From NCBI GenBank assembly GCA_948567375.1, contig OX419762.1, positions 35,569,034 to 35,633,033 of the forward strand: a stretch of DNA of 64,000 bases, read 5' to 3'. The notes below the pieces were generated by a model. That model saw only the letters and a list, made by a program, of their open reading frames with translations, did not search any database and was not told the origin of the DNA. The translations under genes were made by a program, and so were the position numbers. This DNA comes from Lunularia cruciata (Eukaryota; Streptophyta; Marchantiopsida; Lunulariales; Lunulariaceae). How positions within the stretch are numbered: the first letter of the stretch is position 1; every line of letters begins with the position of its first letter. This document shows, piece after piece, positions 10,501-22,108 of this stretch.

Positions 10501-13500
10501 CCACCTCATCCCAGCGAAGAGGCCTCCTCCTGCTCCCGAACCAAAGCTGTAAGTACTGGCTGTGTGTCAGTTCAGTATTTCCCGCAAATGGTGTTTGTTG
10601 AAATTGAATGTTTGAAACTCCTGTAAGACATTTAGCCCATATTCTACTTTTTCCTGGACAACTCTCTGTCAGCATATGTAATCTGCAGTCCCTACTGTTT
10701 GCTTTCGTTGCTTCTATACCAGTAGAAATACGTTCAGACCTGCGTTAGAGACAGTGGACCCACACGGTCCAAGAATAACCATAGAACTCGCTTTAGTAGT
10801 TCTAGATTGGCCAGGCTTTGTGCATTGCTATGTCCAATCCAAGTAGACTCATTGACATCTAGAGAGACTAAAGTAGGAAGTCATTAATTTATGACTTGCA
10901 AAAGCCTGATGACGAGATAGTATCCTTGTGTGATGCTGGGGATCATTGCAGAGTGGGTAGCGGTCCCGGGAGTACCAAGTACAAGCAGGAGAGAGAGGCC
11001 CAAAGAAAGGCAGCCGAAGCAGGTGGAGATACACGAGCCTGGAATATGTTATTTATGCGGCCAGACACAGTACGTAACTTATTATCTCAGTCCTCTTGAC
11101 AAGCTGAAATTGCAGGTATCAAATGAGCTAGCTATACGTGTTCCAAAATAAGGTGGAACACCACATGTTCTTAAGTAGTTTTGCTTTATTCACGATGGAC
11201 TTGGTAGTGAGTTTAAGGGGGAAATGGATTAAAGCAGCAAATAGTTTGTATGTTTTGTGTTGTACAATTTGTAACATCTTACCTGATATCCTAGTTGATC
11301 CTAATCCCAATCGAGCAGTGACAAAATTGGTATAGTGAGCATGTTGGTCATGGAATCCAAAGTAGGTATTTGAGAAAAGACTGGAACGTAGAAGGTGTTC
11401 CAGACCATTAACAAGCTCTGGATTCTTTACTGTTACAGGTTGCTGAAAATGTGGCACAGAAGTATGGTATGACAAAAAGTGAATTTCTGGACCCAGAGGC
11501 AGGGGATTTGGCAGTACGTATGGCTTTGGGTGAGACTCACATAATTACTGAAACAAAACGGGCATTAAGCAATGATGGTGTCAATGTAGAAGTTCTTGAA
11601 CAGGTTGCCTCAGGTGAAGTAGGCAAAGTAAAGCGAAGCAACAACGTCATACTTGTGAAGAATTTGCCCTTCACAACAACAGAGGACGATCTACTCCGGA
11701 TATTTGCCGCTCACGGCACCATAGGGAGGGTCATCTTACCTCCAACGAAGACGCTGGCTGTGGTATGCAACATAAAGAACACTCCCCGTCAAGCATTGAA
11801 TCATTCTGCTCACTATACCTTATCAATCAGGCATCGCATTTATGTAATGTTGAAATTGACCACGTGTTTATCATTCTTTAGAAGCAGTGAGTAAAAGGTT
11901 AGCCGTTTTACATGGGACTCACGTGAAGTCCGGATGAGCTCAGATATTACTCGTTAACTTCGTGGGGGCGACCCAAATTTGATATGGACAGGTAGAGTAC
12001 CTGGAAGCTGCAGAAGCGTCAAGAGCGTTTAAGAATTTGGCCTATAAACGCTTTCAGTAAGTTCAACACTGGATGTTGTGTGGTTTAAGTCTTCAGGTTG
12101 AGAATAACTAACGTGGCAGGCTTCACATCCGGCTACCTGAAAATCTCCCTTTTTGATACATTTGGTACTCTACTTTTAGCTCATTCTAGGGGGTCTATAT
12201 CTTGTGCCGGTATGCAGTGCTGAATCTTTCGCTTATGAAGTCTGTTACATATGTATTTCTCACCATTTGTGATGCCGCTGTTTTTCACACCCGCAAAGAC
12301 CGACGCCATGTCTTACGCATCTTGTTCTATCATCATGCAGGCATGTGCCTTTATATTTAGAGTGGGCACCGGATCAATTGCTTAGAGAGCATACGGCTGA
12401 GAGTATTGAGAGGGGACCTTTGAAAAGCAAGCCAACCTCCATAGTCACGGGAAAGGAGTCCGTTAAGAGAGTTGAAGTCTCACAAAGCCTAATCGGTGTA
12501 GAGGAAGACTTGGACAATACAGCAGCACAGGTAAGGGTACAATCTAACAAATGCTAATAAATACCTTCTCGTTCCTTTCTTACATTGACTGCGTTGTAAT
12601 TATGGTCTGTAGTTTGATCAAGGCATTCTTGGTAATTGCCTTAGCAATGACACCATCGGAGCCTCTATGCCGAATTACTTTTTGAATGTTTCCTCAAAAA
12701 GGCCTTTCCTATATTCTCGTTGTTTTATTGATGGCGAGTATGCCTTCTATGGAAATAGTTTTCAACCACAAATTGATGCGTCTCGGTTTCACCTCACTAA
12801 CTCCGTCATTGCCCCAAGCGCCATGTTGTATCTTGTTGTAACGCTCTGCTCTTGTTTTTGTCTTGCTTCCACCCAACTACAAATTTCTGTGAGAAAATGA
12901 AATGAGCAGTATGTACTCGATTGGTTGAACTAGTTGGTAATCCCAGAACTGGGATTATATAAGTACATGATCATACTCTTAGAGCACACCTTTGCATCTA
13001 CAGTGTGAAATGTGTAACTCATGTGCTCTTAACTTAACTCTAAGGTGTTCACATGTAACTCATGTGAACAGTAGTCATGCGTGAACAGGAACTAACATGT
13101 CTATTATAAATCTAACACCCCCTCTTAATGGACATTTTGTTATTGTCCATTATCTATAACTCCTAGTGCATGACAAAACTTTGTATGCAGTTCTCTAGTC
13201 AATCCCTTCGAAAAAATGTCTGCAGTATTATCTCTGGTGTCCACCCGTGAAACAGAGATCTCCTTGTCTTCCACCTTTTCTCTGACAAAGTGGAATCTGA
13301 TGTCTATGTGCTTTGTTCTCTCATGCTGCTTTGTTGGGGTAACAAGATCAATTCCACTGTTGCTGTCCCAGTACAGCTTCATAGTTTCTCCAGGAAAACC
13401 CAGGTCACTTAACAAGTGCTTAAGCCATACTGCTTCAGTCGCTGCCTTTGACAAGGCCATGTATTCAGCTTCAGTGCTGGATAAAGAAACAGAAGCTTGC

Positions 13501-16500
13501 CTTTTGCTTGACCAACAGACAGCTGCATTACAGAAGATAAAGCAGTATCCTCCTGTAGATCGTCTTGTGTCTTGATCTCCTCCCCAATCTGAGTCAGAGT
13601 ACCCATGAATGGGAGTACTAGATGCACTGTAAGTTAGGCCCTGTGACAGTGTACCTTGAATGTACCGGAAGATCCTTTTGACAGCCTTCCAATGGTTCAG
13701 GCCAGGATTTGCCATATACTTGGCAACTGAACTGACAGCATAAGCCAGATCAGGCCTAGTGCTGACCATGGCCCACATCAAACTCCCCACTGCAGATTGG
13801 TAAGGTACTGTTTTCATATACTCTCTCTCTTGATCAGTTTTTGGACAATCCTGAAGACTTAATCTCACTCCTGACTCTACAGGATTGTAAACAGGTTTAC
13901 AGTCTTGCATATGAAAACGAGTAAGAATCTCTCTTAAATATCTCTCTTGAGATAGACTGATCTTTCTTTGTTTTCTGTCTCTTGTGACTTGCAACTGAAG
14001 ACAATGACTAATCTCTCCCAGATCAGTCATCTCAAAACCCTGTTTAAGAGACTCTTTGACAGAGAGGAGAAGAGAAAGATTATTGCTGGCAAGGATGCAG
14101 TCATCTACATAAAGAGGTAAGATGACAAAATGAGAACCAGAATGGAAGATATAGAGATTAGAATCAGCTCCAGAGCTCTGAAATCCCAAACCTAGTAAAA
14201 ATTGATCAAACTTGTGATACCACTGTCTGGCAGACTGTTTGAGACCATACAAAGCCTTGTAGAGCTGTAAAACCAATTGCCCTTGTTTAGTGGCTTGTGC
14301 TGCTTGTGCTGGTCAGGAGTCAGCAAGCCAGGAGGAATGTGCATGTAGATATTCTCAGTCAATGTGCCATTGAGAAAAGCTGTTTTGACATCAAGAGCAT
14401 GCACTTCCAAATCATTCTGAGCTGAGTAAGCAAGCAGCACACGAATTGTTGTCAACATGACAACAGGAGAGTAGGTCTCTCTGTAGTCAATACCTGGAAC
14501 TTGAGAGAAACCCCGAGCAACAAGTCTAGCCTTGTACCTTTGGATCAACCCTTGTGCATCGTCTTTCTTCTTAAAAATCCACTTACAGGTGACTGCCTTG
14601 CGACCTGCTGGTAACTCGGTGATGACCCATGTTTGATTGTTCTCCATGGACTGAAGCTCATCTTGAATAGCCTTAAGCCACTTACTGGAATCAGGTCCAG
14701 CGATAGCAGCTTCATAAGTGTCGGGATCAGGGTCAGATGCAGAGTAATGCACGCTTAATGCATTAGCAGACTCCAACAGTGCATCATATTTTCGAACTGG
14801 AGTGCGAACCCTGGTGCCTTGATGCACAGAAGGTGCTTGGACAGCATCTGGAGAAGGTAGAGGTTTTGGCCTTCTAGAGTAAACAATGATAGAGGATCCT
14901 GAGGACCTGTGTGGAGTGCCAGAACTAGAAGGTAAGGATTGTAGTGAAGAAGGTAAGGGAGAAGGAATTGTTGGAGCTGTAAGATTGTGGAGAGGAGGTG
15001 ACTGAGTAGGAGTTGGTGGGGATAGACTGTGGGTAGACTGAGAACTAGAAGCAGGAGAGGGAATGAACATTGTCGGATCATAGATGAAATCCAGTTGAAC
15101 ATCCTGAGTGTCAGAACACTGTTTATGTTCATGAGCGGAGGTATGTTCCTGAAACTGAACATCTCTTGACAGAAAAATGGAGTTATCAGATATTTTCTGT
15201 AGTCTATAAACTTTACTATCCGGATCATAACCAAGGAAGATACACTTGGAAGACTTAGAATCGAGTTTAGATCTGGAAGAAGATGGAACATGTGCATAAG
15301 CAATGCAACCAAAAATTCGAAGTAGGGATAGATTATGTTTATAACCAAACCAGAGTTGGAAGGGTGTGACTTCGGAGGAGATGGCTTTGGTAGGACTTCG
15401 GTTTTGCAGAAAGTTGGCAGTGTGTAGTGCCTCTCCCCAGTAAGGCTTGGGGAGTCCAGACTCAAATAACATAGTGCGGACTGCTTCCACCAATGTTCTG
15501 TTCTTTCTCTCAGCAACACCATTTTGCTGAGGAGTATGTGGAGTGCTGAACTGGCACATGATACCTTTGCCTTTGCAGAAAAGATGAAAATCTGCAGAGT
15601 TGTATTCACCACCATTGTCTGAGCGCAACACCCAAACCTTCTGATTGAGTTGAGTCTCTGCATAGGTCACGTATTCTTGAAAACAAGTAAAAACTTCATG
15701 TTTGAACTTGAGTAGATACAAGAATGTGTACCTTGTGTAATCATCAATGAAGGTCACAAAGTATCTGTAACCAGTGTAGGTGGCAGAAGAGATGGGACCA
15801 CAAACATCAGAATGGATGAGAGCCAATGGAACAGTGGCTCTAGTAGCTCCTTCCTGAGGTAAGGGAATTCGAGTTTGCTTGCCATGAAGACAAGGTGAGC
15901 AAACAGGAAACAAATGAGGATGGATCCTATCCATCCCAGCAACCAGATCTTTGTCTTGTAGAAGTTGAAGTCGATTCTTGCTGATGTGCCCAAGTCGTCG
16001 ATGCCATAGGGAAGTAAGAGCGGAATATGTATCCCTAGTTGGAATAGAGATTGCAGCAGCTTGAGATGGCTGAGACTGAGTTGATGTAGAGACTGCAGCA
16101 TCTTGAGGTTGCTCAATGGACTCTCCCAGAAGCCAAAAGTTATCCAATCTAGGACAGGATGCAATCAGATCCTGCAGATCATCATAAAGGAAAATGCTGG
16201 TTTCCTTTAATTGAAATGATCCATGTGACTTGCTCAAATGAAGTGCTGAATAGAGATTCTTGTTCAGCAAAGGAACATGTAGAACATCTTCTAGCATGTA
16301 GGACTTCCCTGAACAAGCAAGCTTAACAGAAACTGTCCCATGGCCTAGAATAGCAATGTTGGAACCATCAGCCAAATAAACTTGTCTAGGTGGTGAGTAT
16401 GCTTCATAGACCAAGAAACAGGTTCGTTGGTAGGTCATGTGCTGAGAAGCAGCAGTGTCGATGTACCATCTCTTGTCCTGAGTGACTGAAGGAACAACAT

Positions 16501-19500
16501 CAACGTTGTACAAAGAGAGGTGAGTTGTAGAAGCATTGGAGTGATGGTGTTCCTTGCCTTCTTTCTCCCTTGTATCAGCAATGCGCTTGCGACAGTCTTT
16601 GATGTGATGTCCCTTCTTTGAGCAGTAGTGACAGATGATAGAAGGTCTGAAGGAATTTCCTCCAGAAGATGTAGAGAAATAACTCTGATTCTGACCGGAA
16701 GGTCTGCTGAAAGAGTTCTGACCAGGGGAAGGATTCTGACCAAAAAATCTGCTGAAAGAGTTCTGACCAGAAAAACCATGAGATTCATTCTTCCAGCTCC
16801 CCTTGCCTTTACCTTTGTTTCTGTAAGTAGATGTAGAGCCTTGTGTGACTGCTAGAGCAGTTGTTTGCTCTACAAGACCTTCATACTTCATACTGATCTC
16901 TTCTTGAAGAAGAAGAGCAATGACATCAGAGAGATGTAGTGCCTTCTGTGTTCACAATGATTGCAGAAAATACTTGAAACTAGAAGGCATAGATCTCATC
17001 AAATGGAGCTTAGCCTGCTGGTCATCGATTGGGTTGTTCACTGCAACTAATTGGGTGAGGACTCCTCGAAAATTGGTAATGTGCTTTGCTACACTGGTGC
17101 CTTCACGCATCTTCAAATTCATCAAAGTGTCCAGTAGGTACATGATTGTGACATCATCGGTACCTTCGTACATGGTTGTTAAATCCATCCATGCTTCGCT
17201 TGCCAACATGTGCCTGCTGATGGTAGGAACAAACTCAGGAGCTAATGTTGAATTGTTTGCTTCAAGAGCAACAAGATTCATATGCTCCCAATCAGGTAGA
17301 GTAGCAGCTGAGGTGGGCTTAACTTCAGTACCATCAACAATTGTAAAAACTGAAGCCACCTTCAGTTTGAGGGCAAGACAATGTTTCCAAGATTGGAAAT
17401 AATTGCCATTGAATTTGACAAAGGTTGAGTCAAAGCGTATGGCTGGAGTAGTGAATATTGCACCAGCAGGAGCACCAACACCAGCAGCAAGGCCAACACC
17501 AGCAGCAGCAGGACCAACACCAGCAGTAGCAGGAGCAGCAACACCAGCAGCACCAGCAGCAGACATGATGATTTGATGCACAGAGGATAGTGGAGATTTT
17601 CTCTCCCAAAACCCAGAGTAATAGAGGAGGCTAACAGAGGATATAAGAGAAAATTCTCTCCTAAAACCCAGAGAAAGAGATACTCTTCAGAGGAGGAACA
17701 AGGGACTCTTGTTTTTCCAGATACACTAGTGTGTAAAACTTAGGTCTCTCAGAATTTCGAAATTTGTGTGTGCTAAGGCGTCCCCTAGCAGCTAAAAGGA
17801 ATTCTGAAACTTAGAGCTCTGATACCATGTGAGAAAATGAAATGAGCAGTATGTACTTGATTGGTTGAACTAGTTGGTAATCCCAGAACTGGGATTATAT
17901 AAGTACATGAGCATACTCTTAGAGCACACCTTTGCATCTACAGTGTGAAATGTGTAACTCATGTGCTCTTAACTTAACTCTAAGGTGTTCACATGTAACT
18001 CATGTGAACAGTAGCTCATGCGTGAACAGTAGTCATGCGTGAACAGGAACTAACATGTCTATTATAAATCTAACAATTTCTGTCACTGGTTTCCTGTCCT
18101 CATTTTTCACTGCCCTATCTCATGATTTTACCTCATCGGTTTTGGTGTTTATTAGTGTTCTTGCCCCATATAGGCATCTACATAAGACTGCAATCTCTAG
18201 TTTCAGTTTCTTCATCCACGAATTGCTTGAGTTTTCACCTTGCAGCCACTGAGCAATCCTTCAGCCTATTACTTTGCTAATGAACCTAGTCTCAGGTGTT
18301 TGCTTTAAGCGCGTATAGGTTCAGATCAATTTGGTCTCGAGAAGTCTCACGCTTGTAGATTAGTTGTTTCACTTGAGACAAGTGAAGGCTTATGCTATTT
18401 GAGAGTGTTTACATCCATATGCATATGAGAGGTATTACATCCGTCTTGTGTTATGCAGGGGGGATCTGTATACGTCAAAAATCTGAGCTTTTCGACGACT
18501 CAAGAAAGTCTGAAGAAACATTTTCAGCAACTTATCAAACGAGGTTCTCTTCGCAGCGTGAGGGTGAGTAGTTTACTGGGTCCACTCTATCCCTGTCATT
18601 TGCCAATATACTTCTTGCTACCCACTAATTTGCTTTCCTGTCAGTCTTTCCGGCAGGTGAGTGCAAGTATCTTGATATGGACCAGCATGTTGCATCATGA
18701 TTCTGATCTTGGATTATCAGGACACAGAACTGATGGTTTTTCACAAGGCTCTATATTGTCAACTTCGTTTATTTCGCTCTCGATTAGTGGTTTTGTAGAC
18801 AAAATTTGTCGAGCAATGTATCATCAGGGTGGTTTAAAGCTCGGTTGTTTTAAGTATGTCAGTAAACTTCGGATTGTGTTATACCAGATAAGTACCAAGC
18901 CAACCAAAAATGGCGGCAAAGCTCTTTCAATGGGTTTTGGTTTTGTCGAGTTCGACAGTGTTGAAACTGCTGTTGAAGTTTGCAAGCAATTCCAGGTGTT
19001 TACAGCGTTTCCCAACCATTTATTTTTCTCAGAAGAAGCAAGAAACGATTCTTGAAGAATTATCACTCTCGCGTAGGAACTAGTGAACGAAGTTCTGGTC
19101 TTCTAGAACAGCAGATTGTACTTAAACATATTATCTTGTCAGATATTGCTTTCCTCTTGCTGAACGCATATGCTAAACTCCTAAACTCTTGCTGAACTCT
19201 AATGCTTGTGGTGTGTATCTTTGCCTAATATCACTTCAAGCGTTTGTGCACAGGGTACTGTCCTGGATGGCCACGCGTTAATACTACAACTAAGTAACAC
19301 ATCAAAGAGAGGGGAATCAGATTCATCATCGAGAAAGGGCGTTAAGCAAGGGGCAAAGGATGAGAGCTTCACCAAAATTATAGTCAGAAATGTGGCATTT
19401 GAAGCTACAAGGAAGGATTTGCAGCAATTGTTCAGCCCATTTGGACAAGTTCGGTTACAACTCTCAGCACGAGCTTCGTGTTTTTGTCTGAAGCTGTGTC

Positions 19501-20297
19501 GTTGTTTGCGTGGTAGATTGAGTGGGCACTACGAGCTATTTATCCAACTTCATCCAGATGAGGGACATGGACTGAACCACGTAGATCAGTAGACGCGCGA
19601 GAGTTGAGTCGGTTGCAAGTTACCCTTCCTTCGAGAAGTTTGTTTCTGCGTGTCTGATCTCTTGTGTCTGGGGGACTTGAACTTACTGTTCTAATGTCAC
19701 AAGCTAACAATTTCGCACTCTGCGGCTTTGTCCCAGCTTAAAAGTCTCAGGTTGCCCAAGAAGTTCGATGGCAACCACCGTGGTTTTGCTTTCGTGGAGT
19801 TTGTAACAAGACAAGAAGCACAAAACGCCTTCGATGGCTTGAAGAACACTCATCTATACGGACGACACATGGTACATATTGTTTACCAAACAGATTCGTT
19901 ATAATGTATCTGATAACCTATCTGCGCTCAGTTGTCATACATATTTCTAGAACAATGTGTATAAAAAGTGCTCTTTTCTCAGAACTAGTATTGTTTATAA
20001 CCAGTATCTGAAATAACTAGATTGGATTGTATTAATTTCTTGGCCATCTGCTTTCTTTGCATGGTGTTCTTGCCTGACACATGACTTTTTGGTTTGATTC
20101 CGCAGGTTTTGGAGCGAGCTAAGAATGGCGAGAGTTTAGATGAGCTTCGGGCTCGCACTTCTCAACAGTTTTTTGCCGAAAATGGCGTGGATGTGAAACC
20201 AAGAGAACCCGCTGTATCTGGGAAGGGCTCAGAGAACTCAGAACGTCCTAAAAAGAAGCAAAGAACTCTTTCTTCATTTGAGGATGAATTTCAATAA
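7546..20297 (+). CDS. MRD1: MRD1/RBM19-type nucleolar protein with five RRMs (pre-rRNA processing)
   Basis: Orthologue of yeast Mrd1 and animal RBM19, which bind pre-rRNA in the small-subunit processome and are needed for early cleavages giving 18S rRNA. Exons: 7546-7656, 7923-8037, 8485-9413, 9980-10111, 10456-10548, 10952-11069, 11439-11762, 11992-12056, 12341-12530, 18459-18563, 18888-18995, 19254-19448, 19737-19871 and 20106-20297. All are GT-AG and in phase. RRM1 ([12 protein letters not shown]) is at residues 1-76. An acidic Asp/Glu tract lies at about 274-323. RRM2 (RLFVRNLPY) is at about 375-455, RRM3 (VILVKNLPF, then [12 protein letters not shown]) at about 568-645, RRM4 ([11 protein letters not shown]) from 694, RRM5 ([18 protein letters not shown]) at about 805-885. 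The tail is basic, then SSFEDEFQ. Length about 937, close to family size (yeast 887, human 960). The initiator ATG appears split by an intron; exon 1 is not certain. Intron 10 holds a Copia element. Confidence 0.94.
12888..13117 (-). repeat. Copia 3' LTR (230 bp)
   Basis: Downstream LTR in element orientation. It begins TGT and ends ACA on both strands. It differs from the other LTR at two bases (near 12919 and 12970) and lacks an 18-bp internal repeat present there. Confidence 0.95.
13118..13126 (-). other. Copia polypurine tract
   Basis: Minus-strand AAGAGGGGG abuts the 3' LTR at 13117, as expected for the plus-strand DNA primer. Confidence 0.85.
13140..17581 (-). pseudogene. Copia gag-pol polyprotein, one stop and one frameshift
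   Basis: Starts at 17581 with an Ala/Gly-rich head and a Copia-type gag. A TGA at 16954-16952 interrupts it, but the same frame continues directly. Zinc knuckle [14 protein letters not shown] is at 16633-16592. The protease has [12 protein letters not shown] near 16465, with DTA where D-S/T-G is usual. The integrase has HHCC (HRRLGH ... CSPCLHGK) and catalytic D, D, E in [19 protein letters not shown] and [13 protein letters not shown] has DVKTAFLNG, then a one-base frameshift near 14275-14285, then [10 protein letters not shown]. RNase H has [19 protein letters not shown] and WDSNSGIDL. Otherwise open to the stop at 13140. A single gag-pol ORF without a separate env is typical for the family. 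Confidence 0.92.
17816..17827 (-). other. Copia primer-binding site (tRNA-iMet)
   Basis: Minus-strand TGGTATCAGAGC lies directly against the 5' LTR. This is the standard plant Copia primer site, complementary to the 3' end of initiator tRNA-Met. Confidence 0.93.
17828..18075 (-). repeat. Copia 5' LTR (248 bp)
   Basis: Upstream LTR in element orientation, expected to carry the element promoter. The 18 extra bases are a local tandem duplication around GTGAACAGTAG/TCATGC near 18004-18040. Confidence 0.95.
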
Positions 20298-20467
20298 AAG
20301 ATGCCCTTCAGATGCCACAACTGTTCGCTGCTGCAAACTTATGTCTGTAGTGACGATGTCAGATAGTTTATTAAGCATCAGTCATGATCAGGACCTAAGG
20401 GCGGACATTATTGTCCTTTACGTTGTTGTATACACTCTCCTACGTACGGACCCTGAGCGTGCTGTAA

Positions 20468-20473
20468 AATAAA
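20468..20473 (+). terminator. MRD1: Candidate poly(A) signal of the MRD1-like gene
   Basis: AATAAA 171 bases after the TAA at 20295-20297, with no later gene nearby. Suggests a 3' UTR of about 190-200 bases. Confidence 0.45.
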
Positions 20474-20571
20474 TCACAGGAGAGTCACATCTATGTGCAA
20501 AACCGCACTTCAGCCCTGGTGTCAAGGATTACAACGAGGATGTGCAGCACTTTTGTAACATATTAAACCAT

Positions 20572-20624
20572 GTTAAACCATGTTCGCCAAACTTACTTCA
20601 AGAAATTGGCGAACATGGTTTAAC
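20572..20624. repeat. Perfect 19-bp hairpin with 15-nt loop
   Basis: Left arm 20572-20590 (GTTAAACCATGTTCGCCAA) is the exact reverse complement of the right arm 20606-20624; the loop is 20591-20605. A partial repeat of the arm (TTAAACCATG) lies just before it. It is about 100 bases beyond the candidate poly(A) signal of the MRD1-like gene. It could be a small MITE remnant or a structured RNA; neither is shown. Confidence 0.8.
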
Positions 20625-21947
20625 CTCTACACTGGGGATTACAACGTCATAGATGACCATAAGATGGAAACTGGTTGCATCGTACTGACAGAGGTTGGTT
20701 AGTACACATTGTGCAAATCGGTGCACGGTACTCTTATGAATAGCTATCCCTAAAACCACTTTAAGGAAACAAACTCCACTCTGCAGGATATACGACTGAG
20801 CAAACTTCACACATGCAGTCGTCTCTACCTACTCCACCACCTAAAGTTGAATCACCAACTATAGAGTCCTCTGAGTTACTAACTGAGCTTCTCTGGTTTC
20901 TTCCAGCTAAAAAATGCAACTATAGAAAGGTGTGCTTTATAATGCTTGTAGCTAGAATAAACAAACTAGCTTCGTTCGTTTACTTCAAGTTCAATTTAGG
21001 TCAGACCCGAGTAGACGTGTCAAAACCTTCAGGACATTTGCACTTCCACTAAAACTGCATATGACCAGGTGTATCGAAACAGCAGTGCTCTCACTTAATA
21101 AAGTTCAACGTTGCGAAGTTTGAGAGCATTTCGAATTCGAAACCCTATGACCAAGGCTGACGCTTGGGCCATTCAGTATCCTATAGGCGGTGCATTTGGT
21201 TCTTTCCATGCTCCAATTGCTACACCAAGCTGTGGTAGCTGTAGCGTTTGGATTTTCGTGAGCTGTAGATTCTGTGCCTCTACTTCGGTAAATGTGTGTA
21301 GTCACACACTCATCAAATTTAGTGGATAAATTTTTGTGTAGGAGGGCAAAATCAGAATCTGGACATATGTCGTGAGAGGGTCGTGATTGAAAAATAAACA
21401 ATTCTTATTTGCACATGTTTCTGCGAGGAGATATAGAGCTTGATTTGGATGGGGACCACTGTAATCAAGTGACAGTGATTTGATGTCCAGACTCCCATGG
21501 AATCTAGTGGCTCCACCCACAAACAGATGATCTCCTGCTCCTGTCCTCTTACATATCCTTGATCTGCTGTTGAAAGCCTTAGATTTCAAGTTTTGATATG
21601 GTTCTCCCGAACAATTTGGGGGTGAATCATACAAAAAGGAGTTGGAATCTTTGCTGAAATTAACTCCACCAGAACACAAATGGTGCTGAAATAATTCTCT
21701 AATTTCTGATGGGCTATTTGGCCTCCAGTGAAGGAACATTAAAATTGACTACATTCGGACGTTCTCCTCAGATCTCTTCACTGACATATCACAAGTACAC
21801 TTACACTGAGAAAATAAGACTGCCTGTACTACTCACGCGCCCTGTAGATTTTTTTCCCAGTTCTGAGCAAAGTGTCCACAGTCGTGCAGGATCTGTTGAT
21901 TATTTCCGGCTCGTATAATTTCAGTGCAGCGGTGAACCTCCTGCAGG

Positions 21948-21972
21948 ATATATATATATATATATATATATA
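21948..21972. repeat. AT dinucleotide microsatellite
   Basis: Uninterrupted AT alternation over 25 bases. Confidence 0.95.
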
Positions 21973-22040
21973 GATACTAGTTACTACTACCTGTTTACTT
22001 AATTGACATGTGTTTCTCGTTTTTGCACCCAAAATATCTT

Positions 22041-22108
22041 CAGATCTGAACACAACCCTACAAGATTAAATCATCAGATCTGAATACACCCTACAAGACT
22101 AAATCATC
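22041..22108. repeat. Tandem duplication of about 34 bp
   Basis: Two adjacent copies of a unit starting CAGATCTGAA and ending TAAATCAT, differing by a few bases and a 2-base indel. Confidence 0.85.

Larger units (their letters stand above)
12888..18075 (-). mobile_element. Nearly intact Ty1/Copia LTR retrotransposon, antisense in MRD1 intron 10
   Basis: Complete element of 5,188 bp with LTRs at 12888-13117 and 17828-18075, both TGTGAG...CTAACA on the plus strand. It is flanked by the identical 5-bp target duplication ATTTC (12883-12887 and 18076-18080). A primer site matching initiator tRNA-Met abuts the upstream LTR and a polypurine tract abuts the other. Domain order on the minus strand is gag, protease, integrase, RT, RNase H, which is the Copia order. 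The LTRs differ by two substitutions and one 18-bp duplication, so the insertion is recent. Without it, the intron would be 735 bp. Confidence 0.97.

Noticed and set aside
14755-15663. Long minus-strand open frame of 302 codons
   Set aside because: It overlaps the Copia integrase in another frame and has no domain of its own.
17816-17827. tRNA gene at the iMet-like sequence
   Set aside because: Only 12 bases matching the tRNA 3' end; it is a primer-binding site. No cloverleaf around it.
21105-21739. Minus-strand hypothetical gene
   Set aside because: Two overlapping frames without splice support, start context or recognisable domain.
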